Source: Leptospira saintgironsiae
GTDB lineage: Bacteria; Spirochaetota; Leptospiria; Leptospirales; Leptospiraceae
Direction: 5' to 3'
Assembly (NCBI RefSeq): GCF_002811765.1
Contig: NZ_NPDR01000007.1
Span: 102,807 to 166,806, forward strand
Length of the DNA: 64,000 nt
In this document: piece by piece, positions 1-8,108 of the stretch
How the letters are laid out: each line of letters begins with the position of its first letter
Numbering within the stretch: position 1 is the stretch's first letter
The notes under the pieces: generated by a model
Told to the model about the DNA's origin: nothing
The model's database searches: none
What the model saw: the letters and a program-made list of their open reading frames with translations, nothing else
Program-made: the position numbers and the translations under genes

Positions 1-71
1 TCACAATCCTGAAAACGAATCCTGGCAAAACTATGAGGGGAAAGCACCGGTTTATCAATCGTCAATTCCAT
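1..71 (-). CDS. 5' end of an unidentified protein, cut by the window edge
   Basis: Only the first 23 codons are in the window. The ATG at 71-69 has an AGGAG ribosome site at 83-79 with 7 nt spacing, the same arrangement as many other starts here. The frame stays open to the edge and begins Met-Glu-Leu-Thr-Ile-Asp-Lys-Pro-Val. This is too little to name a family. The start lies about 40 nt downstream of a perfect 24-bp palindrome (111-134), which would suit an operator over its promoter. The call rests on the ribosome site and the open frame alone. Confidence 0.55.
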   Translation of the reverse strand, partial: MELTIDKPVLSPHSFARIRFQDC

Positions 72-110
72 ACCGAATCTCCTAAGAGAAATAATGTGCA
101 TCTACATATA

Positions 111-134
111 TGTAATTACACATGTGTAATTACA
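111..134. promoter_or_regulatory. Perfect 24-bp palindrome, candidate operator
   Basis: Two copies of the self-complementary decamer TGTAATTACA (111-120 and 125-134) flank CATG, so the whole 24 bp equals its own reverse complement. It sits about 40 nt upstream of the left-edge gene start on the minus strand. Size and symmetry suit a dimeric, or paired-dimer, repressor. The cognate regulator is unknown. Confidence 0.6.
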
Positions 135-261
135 GGAATTAGACATCTCCAAATCTGGGTCAAGGCAAAAATTCCCTTTTCCAATGTTGAAATTCCAACA
201 AGAATCTATATTTTTGGAGGTGGCCGCGTCTTCGCGTAGCTCAGACCGAGCTCTCACCTTC

Positions 262-294
262 GGTCAAAAAATCGCATCCGCGATTTTTCTGACC
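262..294. other. Stem-loop
   Basis: The arms GGTC-A-AAAAATCGC (262-275) and GCGATTTTT-CT-GACC (280-294) pair around an ATCC loop with one small internal bulge. There is no clear T-run after the stem in either direction, so a terminator role is uncertain. Confidence 0.4.
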
Positions 295-441
295 CCGCTC
301 GATCTCTCGCGGGTTGTAAATGAAAATTCGGATTGTAGGAGTTCCTACAACTGGTGATGTAAAATTTGTTTGAAGGAAATGAAATTCTATGATATGGGGA
401 AGCGAGCTCTCCCACAAGCCACTCCCCCCAATCCCAACGCA

Positions 442-484
442 GGGCGGGGGCCGCTTTTTAAAAAATGCTTTCGATCAAGCTGAG
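442..484 (+). repeat. 43-bp direct repeat, copy 1
   Basis: This copy begins GGGCGGGGGCCG and ends with TTTCGATCAAGCTGAG. It matches 574-616 at all but about three positions, offset exactly 132 bp. It lies wholly in the intergenic spacer. Confidence 0.75.
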
Positions 485-573
485 CAAATACCCAAAGTGC
501 CCACTCGTTTGATCTATCGATCACCGACTCGCATACGCGGTCGTCTTCTCGCTCCTTACGAGTCGCTGCGAAG

Positions 574-616
574 GGGCGGGGGCCGATTTTCAAAAAATGC
601 TTTCGATCAAACTGAG
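574..616 (+). repeat. 43-bp direct repeat, copy 2
   Basis: This is the partner of the repeat at 442-484. It ends six bases before the stop codon of the lipoprotein gene on the minus strand. The DNA between the copies is G+C-rich and includes GCATACGCGG and CTTACGAGTCGCTGCG. Confidence 0.75.
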
Positions 617-621
617 AAAGT

Positions 622-1530
622 TCAATCCAACTTCGAAGGAAGAAGATCAAGCAATTCAGACCAACGTCTCTTATCAGCAGGGTCTATCTTGTTTCTTCTA
701 TCATATCGAATATTATAAATTCCGAATTCTCCTCTGTACAACTTAGCAACCTGAGAAGAAGCAGACTGTTTTCCGCAGCCGGAATGCTCCCAAGAATAAG
801 AAATTTTTCCGGACTTCTCTGACTCCAGATTCCAAAGAATATTTGGACATTCTTTCTTTCTACCGGACTCCAGTAAGGAATAAATTTCAGAAGGTGAAGA
901 CGCTCTTACCTTATACACATGGATCGAAAGCATTTCGTTCCAAAACAATAAAGACTCAGACTTGGGAACATACTGCAGCAGTGCTTGGTCCATTCTATCT
1001 ACATCAGAGACCAATTTCCATTCTCTTCCATCCAAACGAATGGATTCCCCTTCTGCATCTAATGAAAGATCTTTTCTGAACTGTCTCTTATCGGACTCAT
1101 GAATAGAGACCTCTGTTTGCAAATGAGTGATTTGTCCATTATCGTTTTTTAATGCGATTCCAATCCATTTTCGAGTGGTCCCGATTTTTCGGATCCAATT
1201 TTTGTTTTCGGGAACTTCTACCTTAAATTTCAAAAGAACAGACCCGACTGGAAGCGCCTTTTCCTGCTGAAATAACAAAACATCAGAAGAATTCTCATGT
1301 AATTCAGATCCTTCTAAGCCTATTATAAATGGATTTTTTACTGTTCCTTTTAAGAAGATCTCAATTTTTTTCGGTTCAGTTTTATAAAAGATCTTATCTA
1401 TCTTGAACCAATCATTTTCGATCTTCTTTTTACGGACCATATCCGGAAAACAAGAAGGAATTAGGAATATGCAAAAAACAAAAATTAGTAATTTAGAATA
1501 AGACTTTCTGAATAAAAAGCCGATATTCAA
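622..1530 (-). CDS. Putative lipoprotein of unknown function
   Basis: A 302-residue protein if it starts at the TTG at 1530-1528. That TTG overlaps the TGA of the upstream membrane-protein gene in a TTGA junction, and AAAGG lies a short way upstream. An in-frame ATG at 1605 would lie inside the neighbour and put 25 extra residues before the signal peptide, so I prefer TTG. Residues about 14-27 form a hydrophobic segment ending I-P-S-Cys27, a relaxed spirochaete lipobox. The remainder is hydrophilic and beta-rich with paired cysteines near the C-terminus. No family is recognised. Translational coupling suggests it works with the 232-residue membrane protein. Confidence 0.75.
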   Translation of the reverse strand: MNIGFLFRKSYSKLLIFVFCIFLIPSCFPDMVRKKKIENDWFKIDKIFYKTEPKKIEIFLKGTVKNPFIIGLEGSELHENSSDVLLFQQEKALPVGSVLLKFKVEVPENKNWIRKIGTTRKWIGIALKNDNGQITHLQTEVSIHESDKRQFRKDLSLDAEGESIRLDGREWKLVSDVDRMDQALLQYVPKSESLLFWNEMLSIHVYKVRASSPSEIYSLLESGRKKECPNILWNLESEKSGKISYSWEHSGCGKQSASSQVAKLYRGEFGIYNIRYDRRNKIDPADKRRWSELLDLLPSKLD

Positions 1531-2225
1531 CTTGCAATAAACCTTTTTCGAATAGAAACAAGATGAGCAAATAGAACAGAAGGAACTATAAAAGAAGGCA
1601 ACCATACATATGGAAATTGGAATACTGCGATATTCGGTCTTTCAAAAGATAATTTTTGGAAAGGCCCAGGCGCAGATAAGATCCCCAAAATCACTATATT
1701 CAATAAAAATAAAAGGCCTACTATATTCCAAAACAAAATCCAATTTTTTGAAGATATTGGTTTATTCAAAATAAAATAAGCGGCAATTGGAGCAGTTAGT
1801 CCAATTAGAATGTCGAAATTCCAACCGACAAATGTCATACTAATCGGGACCCAACCATACATCGCTAACCAATATAAAACAAGCTCTACCGGGATCCTTG
1901 CCAGATGTAAGTATGTTAAATTCTCTCCTGGGATTTGATCAATCCAAGCTCTACTAGAAGGAAATATAAAAAGTAAAATCAAGAACAAGATCGGCGGTGC
2001 CACCATGCACAAAAATCTGGGAGGAAAAGAATCAGTGACCAAATAAAACCCGGTGCCACTTAAGATCCCTTGTAATACAAGCCACGCCGCTAAAGCCAAA
2101 AGGATTAAAGAAGAGCCGATCCAATTTTTTCTAGAACCCAGAACGAGTGAGAAAAAATATCCTAAAATAGCGAATACCGTAGAACCGAAAACTATTGGAA
2201 CAAGTGGTGGAAGATGGGCCGACAT
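1527..2225 (-). CDS. Polytopic membrane protein, unknown function
   Basis: 232 residues with about seven hydrophobic segments (roughly 8-28, 35-55, 72-90, 108-125, 133-152, 160-182 and 205-222) joined by short loops. No catalytic motif is evident. The ATG at 2225 has only a weak GAGA site upstream. Its stop overlaps the TTG start of the lipoprotein gene by four bases, so the two are a coupled pair. A small integral partner of that lipoprotein is the simplest reading. The function is unknown. Confidence 0.8.
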   Translation of the reverse strand: MSAHLPPLVPIVFGSTVFAILGYFFSLVLGSRKNWIGSSLILLALAAWLVLQGILSGTGFYLVTDSFPPRFLCMVAPPILFLILLFIFPSSRAWIDQIPGENLTYLHLARIPVELVLYWLAMYGWVPISMTFVGWNFDILIGLTAPIAAYFILNKPISSKNWILFWNIVGLLFLLNIVILGILSAPGPFQKLSFERPNIAVFQFPYVWLPSFIVPSVLFAHLVSIRKRFIAS

Positions 2226-2335
2226 ATGATCTCAAAATGAGGCCCAAATCATTAGAATTTTAGAAAATAAGGCAATCATTTTCCTCGAAATTCTAGCCAT
2301 TTCTTCTTATTCCTTTTTCACCTAAGCACCGTATT

Positions 2336-2353
2336 TTGTTGGAATTCCTGCAA
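2336..2353. repeat. EcoRI-centred palindrome, degenerate copy
   Basis: TTGTTGGAATTCCTGCAA is an imperfect palindrome of the TTGTNGGAATTCCNACAA type, also seen at 185-200, 333-350 and 50219-50236. It lies about 50 nt upstream of the LysM-FecR gene. Confidence 0.45.
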
Positions 2354-2399
2354 GATTCCCTTCTAATATTTAGGTTAGAACTATTTTCCAGGATAGACC

Positions 2400-3299
2400 A
2401 TGGCTTCTCAGAATTTCCCCTTTTCGATTTCCCGATCTAAACTGTTTCAATTTTTTGCAATCCTACTCATTTCCGTTTCCTTGATAGGCCTTCTTGCAGA
2501 ACCAAAAAAAGGAGTCCATGAGGACGTTTTCGAATACAAGGTAAAGAAGAATGATACCTTATCCAAGATCGCAAAAGAATTCCTACAAGATCCAAGGAAC
2601 TGGAAAGAATTATTAAAATATAATGAAATTCCAAACCCTTCTTTAATTAGAGAAGGCACTACACTTTTTATTCCAGGCTTTTTAAGAAAGGATACAATCT
2701 CTGCAACAGGAGAAATTATAAAACCGAATGCAGGCCCTGTGGCAGTCGCTGATTTCCAAAAGGGGCAAGTACAATTCTCCAGGGATTTTACACCGACTGG
2801 ACTTCCTGCAAGTTGGTCCAAACTTGCAAAAGATCAAATATTGAATATGGATGATTGGGTCCAAACAGGACAAGGTGCTTCTTCTAAAATTATATTCACC
2901 AAAAACGGAACAGTTGTTGAGTTAAGAGAAAAAACTTTAACTAAGATCGTAAAAACAACTTCAGAATCCATTTCAGAATACAAACTGAACAAAGACGGAG
3001 GAATTTTAGAACTCAAGTCTGGATATTTAGAAGCTAAAGTGCCTCCCAAAAAACCTGGTGATGATACTCGTAAATTTATGGTAGTTACTCCTACGGCAGT
3101 GGTTGGAGTAAGGGGAACTGAATTATACGTAAGTGCTCCAGATTCTGAAAATACTTTAGTGGGATGTTACAAAGGAGAATTAGAAGTCTCCGCAGAAGGA
3201 AAAACAGTAGCAGTCCCTGCAGGATTCGGAACTACTGTGGTAAAAGGACAGGCTCCTTCTAAACCGGAAAAACTTCCCGAAAAGGTTGAGTTAGAGTGA
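2400..3299 (+). CDS. LysM-FecR domain envelope protein
   Basis: 299 residues. Residues 17-33 form a signal or anchor segment. Residues 44-93 are a LysM domain, which binds peptidoglycan glycan, with the typical Y-x-V-K-x-x-D-T-L start and an L-F-I-P-G end. Residues about 146-270 match a FecR-like domain, with T-P-T-A-V-V-G-V-R-G-T-E at 230-241. In leptospires such FecR-like domains occur in non-regulatory periplasmic proteins, so a wall-bound structural or assembly role is likelier than iron signalling. The stop overlaps the GTG of the next gene by four bases (GTGA), which points to joint translation with the OmpL47-like protein. Confidence 0.85.
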   Translation: MASQNFPFSISRSKLFQFFAILLISVSLIGLLAEPKKGVHEDVFEYKVKKNDTLSKIAKEFLQDPRNWKELLKYNEIPNPSLIREGTTLFIPGFLRKDTISATGEIIKPNAGPVAVADFQKGQVQFSRDFTPTGLPASWSKLAKDQILNMDDWVQTGQGASSKIIFTKNGTVVELREKTLTKIVKTTSESISEYKLNKDGGILELKSGYLEAKVPPKKPGDDTRKFMVVTPTAVVGVRGTELYVSAPDSENTLVGCYKGELEVSAEGKTVAVPAGFGTTVVKGQAPSKPEKLPEKVELE

Positions 3300-4534
3300 G
3301 AATTCTGGATCGGAATATTATAAAATTTAAATTTTCATTTTTATTATCTTTCGTGCTTCTTCTTTCGGGAGAGGCATTTTCCGAACAACAAAGAGTAAGC
3401 CTTCGATGGAAGCCCAGCCAAGGCGCGGAAAGTTATCTAATAGAACTTTCAGAGGATAGAGAATTTTTAAGAGTTCATCATTTTTATAAAACTAAAAACT
3501 TCCGTTATGAATTCAATTCACAAGATTCTAAGTTCTATGTTCGTGTAGTTGGGATCAATGTAGATGGAGGAAGAGGAGTTTCTTCCCCCATAATTTCTTT
3601 GGCAGATAAATTTGCTGCAGCACCTAAGGTAAAAGTAGAGAGACCATCTACAGTCGTTGCTTCTTCGGAAGAATTGCGAATCTCGCTGGGTGATCCTAAA
3701 ACCAACGGACCTTCTACCAATTCGCCCGGATCTCCAAATTCTCAAAAGCAAGTTCCGGTCTCCACATATTATAGAGTGAATGGAGGAGAATGGCAGAGAT
3801 ATGACGGTTCAATTTCTCTTTCTCAAGAAGGCTGGAATGAAGTAGAATTTTATTCTGAAGATATATTAGGAAATAAAGAAACTCCTAAAAAAACAAAGTA
3901 TCTCAAAGATACAACTGCACCCCAAGTACGTTTGATTGGAGAGAAGAAGGGACCATCAGGCCTAATAGAGATCAAATCCGGGGCAGAACTTACATTACAA
4001 GTCACTGAAGAAGGTTCCGGGATGGAAGAGATCACGATCAATCTAGCCGCCAGAGATGGAAGCGGAGCAGAAGTGAATCAAACTCTATCTGGAGAAGAAG
4101 CAAAGAAACCGATCAAAATTTCTTCCTCAGGTATAGACGGACTTTCCATTCTTCGTTGGGAAGCAAACGACAAAGCAGGAAATTATATCCAATCAGAGAT
4201 TCCTATGCTAATTGATGCAAAACATCCAGCCTGTGTTTTCGCTCCTACAGAAGGTAAACTTAGAGAAGATGGGATCTATTATCTAAAAGAAAATGGACTC
4301 ATCGCAATTCGTTGTGAAGATCCAGGCACAGGTTCTGGACTTTCTAAATTAGAATATAAGATTGGCAACGGTTCGATTCAGCCTTATCAAAACCCGATCG
4401 GTTTCAATACTGGAATTCATACTGTAACGGTTTATACTTCAGATAGAGTCGGAAACCAAGCAGAATTCAAGATCAAAGTAAACGCAATAAAACCGGATTG
4501 GCAAAAAACCGGATCCGAACTCCAAGAAAAATAG
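3296..4534 (+). CDS. Exported OmpL47-type repeat protein with FN3-like N-domain
   Basis: 412 residues from a GTG that overlaps the previous stop. Residues 11-29 are a signal peptide. Residues about 32-102 resemble a fibronectin-III fold (V-S-L-R-W start and a Y-V-R-V-V-G-I-N strand). Two later blocks, about 150-212 and 340-400, resemble the OmpL47-type repeat: Y-x-V/I-x-G-G, W/I-Q-x-Y, then a strand, D-x-x-G-N and D-T-T-A-P. OmpL47-family proteins are leptospiral surface or periplasmic proteins, several reported to bind host matrix. It converges with a second protein of the same repeat type. Confidence 0.8.
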   Translation: MRILDRNIIKFKFSFLLSFVLLLSGEAFSEQQRVSLRWKPSQGAESYLIELSEDREFLRVHHFYKTKNFRYEFNSQDSKFYVRVVGINVDGGRGVSSPIISLADKFAAAPKVKVERPSTVVASSEELRISLGDPKTNGPSTNSPGSPNSQKQVPVSTYYRVNGGEWQRYDGSISLSQEGWNEVEFYSEDILGNKETPKKTKYLKDTTAPQVRLIGEKKGPSGLIEIKSGAELTLQVTEEGSGMEEITINLAARDGSGAEVNQTLSGEEAKKPIKISSSGIDGLSILRWEANDKAGNYIQSEIPMLIDAKHPACVFAPTEGKLREDGIYYLKENGLIAIRCEDPGTGSGLSKLEYKIGNGSIQPYQNPIGFNTGIHTVTVYTSDRVGNQAEFKIKVNAIKPDWQKTGSELQEK

Positions 4535-4589
4535 TTTATTAAATTATTATAAAATAGACTGCGCTGCAGATTATAAGAAAGGAAAGAAG

Positions 4590-4618
4590 AAGGGACCCAT
4601 ATTCTCAACGGATCCCTT
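4590..4618. terminator. Bidirectional intrinsic terminator
   Basis: The arms AAGGGA-C-CC (4590-4598) and GG-A-TCCCTT (4610-4618) form a nine-pair stem with one mismatch, followed by TT on the plus strand and an A/T-rich tract on the other side. It lies between two convergent genes. Confidence 0.65.
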
Positions 4619-4628
4619 TTGACGATTT

Positions 4629-5666
4629 CTAATTTTCTGTGCTTGGTGAAGCGGAAGAACTTGCAGGTTTAGCTGCTGGAGCAGGAGCGCTCGGCTTATT
4701 ATCCACTTTTTGGATCTTAGTTTCAGGAGGGGTAGTATCTACTATAAAAGCGATCTTCTTAACGTCGCTTTCGTTACCTACTGAATCCACTGACTTAGCT
4801 TCAATCGTATGATTTCCTTGTGCTTCTACAGAAACAGGATCTGCATATGATTTCCATTCTCCAGAATCCAATTTGTAAAAGATCTGCTTAATTCCAGACA
4901 ATGTATCGGAAGCCTTGATAGTGAATGCATTTCCGCTTTTTACGAAAATTTTATCTTTCACAGTTACAAGTGCAGAACCAAAAAGTTCGACCAAAGGTTT
5001 TTCTTGGTCCACAGTTACCGCTAAAACTGAATCGGTGGAAGTATTTCCAGACTTATCAGTTGCAGAAAATTTAATAGTATTCACTCCAGCCTTTTCCAAC
5101 TGGATCGGTCTACCATCGTAAACTTTAGATTCTGAACCATTGATAGAGATCTTAATATCTTGAACACCAGCAAGGTTATCCTGAGCAGTAATAGAATAAG
5201 TTAATGTTTTTGTAGCATAGTTCGTATTTTCATGAACTATAAGTGCTGAACTAGGAGTGATCTTGGTAGAAGGAGGAGTATTATCCACAAGAACATTAAA
5301 ATGTTTTTCTGGTTCTTTATTTCCCGCTTTATCTACTGCTCTATAAGTAATCTTAGTCAGACCTTCTCTCACCAATGTGATAGAAGAAACATATTTTGTA
5401 TAATCTCCGGACCCTATCTTATATTCGATATAATCTACAGTAGAGCCTTCGTCTTTAGAGTTAAACTCGAAAGACGATTGAGAATTAATAAATAGATCCG
5501 GTTTTTCTCCGGAAGATGATTCTCTTTCTGTTCCGGACGGCTTAGTAGTTTCCGCCTTAGGCGTGGTAGATTTTGGTGGAGCAGTCGTGCCTGGCGAACT
5601 TTGAGCGAAAATAGCGCTGGAGACTAGCATACTTGCTAGAAGGACCCATAAGGGATTGCGATTCAT
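4629..5666 (-). CDS. OmpL47-like repeat protein
   Basis: 345 residues from the ATG at 5666, which has GGAG 7 nt upstream. An in-frame start at 5720 would add 18 residues before the signal peptide. Residues 1-20 are a signal peptide ending A-I-F-A before Gln. A Ser/Thr/Pro-rich linker follows, then three tandem repeats of about 85 residues. Each has a Y-K-I/L-x-S-G-x-W/Y-x-x-Y motif, an A/S-x-D-x-x-G-N turn and D-x-x-P-P/L. OmpL47 repeats are Ig-like beta modules on leptospiral surface proteins. The C-terminal tail is Ala/Pro/Ser-rich. No transmembrane barrel is apparent, so it is probably periplasmic or peripherally attached. Confidence 0.8.
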   Translation of the reverse strand: MNRNPLWVLLASMLVSSAIFAQSSPGTTAPPKSTTPKAETTKPSGTERESSSGEKPDLFINSQSSFEFNSKDEGSTVDYIEYKIGSGDYTKYVSSITLVREGLTKITYRAVDKAGNKEPEKHFNVLVDNTPPSTKITPSSALIVHENTNYATKTLTYSITAQDNLAGVQDIKISINGSESKVYDGRPIQLEKAGVNTIKFSATDKSGNTSTDSVLAVTVDQEKPLVELFGSALVTVKDKIFVKSGNAFTIKASDTLSGIKQIFYKLDSGEWKSYADPVSVEAQGNHTIEAKSVDSVGNESDVKKIAFIVDTTPPETKIQKVDNKPSAPAPAAKPASSSASPSTEN

Positions 5667-5796
5667 TCTTTTCTCCAATGGAAAATTAGTGTTATCACTG
5701 TTTGACGACAAAAAATCCACAGAATCTTCTCATTCTTTATGAGAAATTCGAAAAATTCAGACTAAATTTCGTCAACCTTCCGGGAAATAGAATCTG

Positions 5797-6279
5797 CTAT
5801 TTCTTTTCTTTTTTGGAGAAGGACCCAGACTTCCAAAATTTATAAACTGGCAAAAAACTGCCCAAAACAGGCAATAACATCAAAATAGCATAGGTCCTAG
5901 AGAACAAACTAACGTCCCCATTCTGAGCCACATTCGTCGCATCATACAAAGTTAGATCAGAAACAATCACTACACATAAATCGTGATTTTGTAATGTAGA
6001 ATACGCAAAATAAACAGGAATATAAGCGATATAAAAATACAAACAGACCAGGAATGGAAAGGTGACAAGTCCTTGTCCGACCAAACCTCCGGAAGGAATT
6101 CCAAACCATATTAAGAAAAGGCAAAATACCGAAACTACAAAAGCGGCCTGAGTAAATAAAAGATAAATACTATCATCACCTTGGGTGCAGGTTCCTGATT
6201 CTGCAAGAATGATACATAACGGAATGAGCAAGAACAGAATGTCACCGAGCCAGAACAGGATTTTCTTAAGTATATTCAT
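5797..6279 (-). CDS. Four-helix membrane protein, unknown function
   Basis: 160 residues with about four hydrophobic segments (roughly 8-25, 42-62, 72-94 and 128-146) and a Lys-rich C-terminus. Segments 1-2 and 3-4 are separated by loops containing cysteines. No family is recognised. The ATG follows the stop codon of the nitroreductase gene with no gap, so the two are translated from one message. Confidence 0.7.
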   Translation of the reverse strand: MNILKKILFWLGDILFLLIPLCIILAESGTCTQGDDSIYLLFTQAAFVVSVFCLFLIWFGIPSGGLVGQGLVTFPFLVCLYFYIAYIPVYFAYSTLQNHDLCVVIVSDLTLYDATNVAQNGDVSLFSRTYAILMLLPVLGSFLPVYKFWKSGSFSKKEKK

Positions 6280-7458
6280 TTATTTTAACAAGAATTCCTT
6301 CGGATCTCTTCTAGGGCTATAAAAATGATAATCACTTTTGCCCAGACGAGCCAGCATCTGGATCTTCTCCCCAGGTTTTAAAGAAGATTCAAATTCATTC
6401 CTGATAGGATCCATTTCAGGATATTCCTGTAAAATTTGGCTCATCGGATGAAGAGAAAAACCGTTTTTAGTCGCAGCTAAATGTAAACGAAGATAATCTC
6501 TTCCCGCTTGCACCCAATCAATTACTTCATTATGGTCTGTTTTCAAAAAAATAAATCCCTTAGAACTTTCTACCATAGAAGCAAACATATCCATGCCTGC
6601 CTTTTTATTTTCAGGAGAATGCCAACTTTCTGTTCCATGTTTTAGGAAAAAATTTCGAGCAATATAATATTTCAAACCTGAAGTCCCGTTTGCTCTTAGA
6701 GAAATTCCATCTTTGAATTTTCCAATCTCTTCGTCGTTGTAACGGAACCAAATCCTAGATTCTTCATATGTTTTATAAGTGTCTGTTTCCATCTGCATTG
6801 CAGCGATTAATTGTTCACTCAACTTTTCTGATCCCGCTTTCGGGACAAATTTCAATTCGGAATACAAAACCGCAGAATCTTTACGGATCTTCTCAAAATC
6901 TTCCTGAGTTAAGTCTTCCCCACCATAAACACTTCTCCTGGTCACTCTTTCTGAAATAAATTCAGACAATGGATTTTGAACCAAATCTTCTTGTTTGTTT
7001 AAAATAATTTTCGCAATCGGCTTTTTACCTATATCTGCAATCGTATATTTTCCTTCTGGAAAAAGAGAAACTTCTGCCGAATGTCCCAGCACTTGCGCCC
7101 CTAAACTTAAGTTTTCAAGAAAGGTTCCTTGGCCTATGTGGATTTGTCGAAATGTTGGATCCGTATCTTTTAATAAACGTTTTTCATCCACATACAAATA
7201 TGCAGAATGATCATTTATAATTTTGAATTTCCAAGGTTGGACATTATGAGGATTCGGTGCAGTGATCCCAATACGAATCGCTTTTAAAATTGGAGAAATA
7301 TTTTCAGAAAGAAATTCAGGATCGAAAGGATTTTTTCTTTCGTAATCATATCTTTCCTTGGAAGAAGTTTTACAATATTGTAAAACTTGAGAAGTGGAAA
7401 GAATCACGCCAAAGCTAATGCTGTATTTCAAAAATGTTTTTCGACTGATGGAAGCCAT
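6280..7458 (-). CDS. Acg-type nitroreductase family protein, exported
   Basis: 392 residues. The N-terminus has a Tat-like S-R-K-T-F-L-K (5-11), with RK instead of RR, then a hydrophobic stretch ending in Cys29, so it is probably an exported, possibly lipidated protein. Residues about 67-80 carry A-P-N-P-H-N-V-Q-P-W, the FMN-contact motif of nitroreductases. A second region (A-T-K-N-G-F-S-L-H-P-M-S-Q) matches the Acg family, whose members bind FMN but often show no classical nitroreductase activity and may store flavin. It is followed directly by a small membrane protein. Substrate unknown. Confidence 0.8.
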   Translation of the reverse strand: MASISRKTFLKYSISFGVILSTSQVLQYCKTSSKERYDYERKNPFDPEFLSENISPILKAIRIGITAPNPHNVQPWKFKIINDHSAYLYVDEKRLLKDTDPTFRQIHIGQGTFLENLSLGAQVLGHSAEVSLFPEGKYTIADIGKKPIAKIILNKQEDLVQNPLSEFISERVTRRSVYGGEDLTQEDFEKIRKDSAVLYSELKFVPKAGSEKLSEQLIAAMQMETDTYKTYEESRIWFRYNDEEIGKFKDGISLRANGTSGLKYYIARNFFLKHGTESWHSPENKKAGMDMFASMVESSKGFIFLKTDHNEVIDWVQAGRDYLRLHLAATKNGFSLHPMSQILQEYPEMDPIRNEFESSLKPGEKIQMLARLGKSDYHFYSPRRDPKEFLLK

Positions 7459-7509
7459 GGCCGAAAAACCTAAGGGAAATTAAACCCCAGTCAATCTAAT
7501 TCGAAAAAA

Positions 7510-7971
7510 TTACTCCCAATAATTTATCATCAATTCTTTGGACCAATCTGGTTGAGAGATCCCAGACATAGGTAGGAATTCCCTCATCACTGGTTTTATA
7601 TCCACGACCGGAGTTCCATCAATTGCATCCAAATATTTCACTAAAAGTTTTTTGCCATCCCTTCTCAGAAGTTCCACGATCGTAGAACCTATATGGTTAG
7701 GCCGATTTTTCTTTCTTTGGGCAAAAATCCCAACCTTAGGCCATCTTTTATTTTCTCTCGGATGTTCACTTCCCAATACTGGTTCAGATCCAACTGCTTT
7801 ATGAAAGATATAGATGATTTCCAAATGAGAGAATGTTTCGATCCCATCCAAAGACTCAGTAGGAATATTATCTTCTAACTCGATCTCAGAAACAATTTCC
7901 GCCCAGTAATCATCCTGTATCTCTGATCTTGAGTTTGAGACCTTTGCGATCGGCCGAATCGTAAATTCCAT
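7510..7971 (-). CDS. trmO: TrmO-family tRNA m6t6A37 methyltransferase (TsaA fold)
   Basis: 153 residues. G-I-F-A-Q-R-K-K-N-R-P-N-H-I-G-S-T (81-97) is the family signature that binds S-adenosylmethionine, and D-A-I-D-G-T-P-V-V-D-I-K-P (115-127) is the second conserved block. TrmO methylates N6-threonylcarbamoyladenosine at position 37 of certain tRNAs. This is the short form: it ends soon after the core, whereas E. coli TrmO has an extra C-terminal domain. GAGG lies 5 nt before the ATG. Substrate identity in this organism is inferred from family only. Confidence 0.8.
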   Translation of the reverse strand: MEFTIRPIAKVSNSRSEIQDDYWAEIVSEIELEDNIPTESLDGIETFSHLEIIYIFHKAVGSEPVLGSEHPRENKRWPKVGIFAQRKKNRPNHIGSTIVELLRRDGKKLLVKYLDAIDGTPVVDIKPVMREFLPMSGISQPDWSKELMINYWE

Positions 7972-8075
7972 AAAAGCCTCTTTAATATGAAAAGATATCT
8001 TAAGAGACGAATTAAAATAGTCTTAGGCAAGAAATTAATAAGCGAAGTGGCTTAAAATATCAGAAGAATGTGGGA

Positions 8076-8093
8076 GCCGACTATAACGTCGGC
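8076..8093. terminator. Possible weak terminator stem
   Basis: GCCGAC (8076-8081) pairs with GTCGGC (8088-8093) around a six-base loop, downstream of the lipoprotein gene that ends at 8109. The tract that follows on the minus strand is only mildly T-rich. Confidence 0.35.
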
Positions 8094-8108
8094 CCGCGTT
8101 AGGTAGGT

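Larger units (their letters stand above)
72..621. other. Gene-free spacer with palindromes and a direct repeat
   Basis: No convincing gene is seen. The stretch contains the 24-bp palindrome (111-134), two EcoRI-centred palindromes (185-200 and 333-350), a long hairpin (262-294) and two copies of a 43-bp repeat (442-484 and 574-616). The right part is richer in G+C than the flanking coding DNA. Short open frames here cross the repeats, lack ribosome sites and look accidental. Confidence 0.6.

Noticed and set aside
33..239. 68-codon plus-strand frame at the left edge
   Set aside because: It runs through the palindromes and opposite the better-supported gene start at 71; no ribosome site.
389..718. 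Open frames on both strands across 387-718
   Set aside because: They cross the 43-bp repeats, have no ribosome site and overlap the end of the lipoprotein gene.
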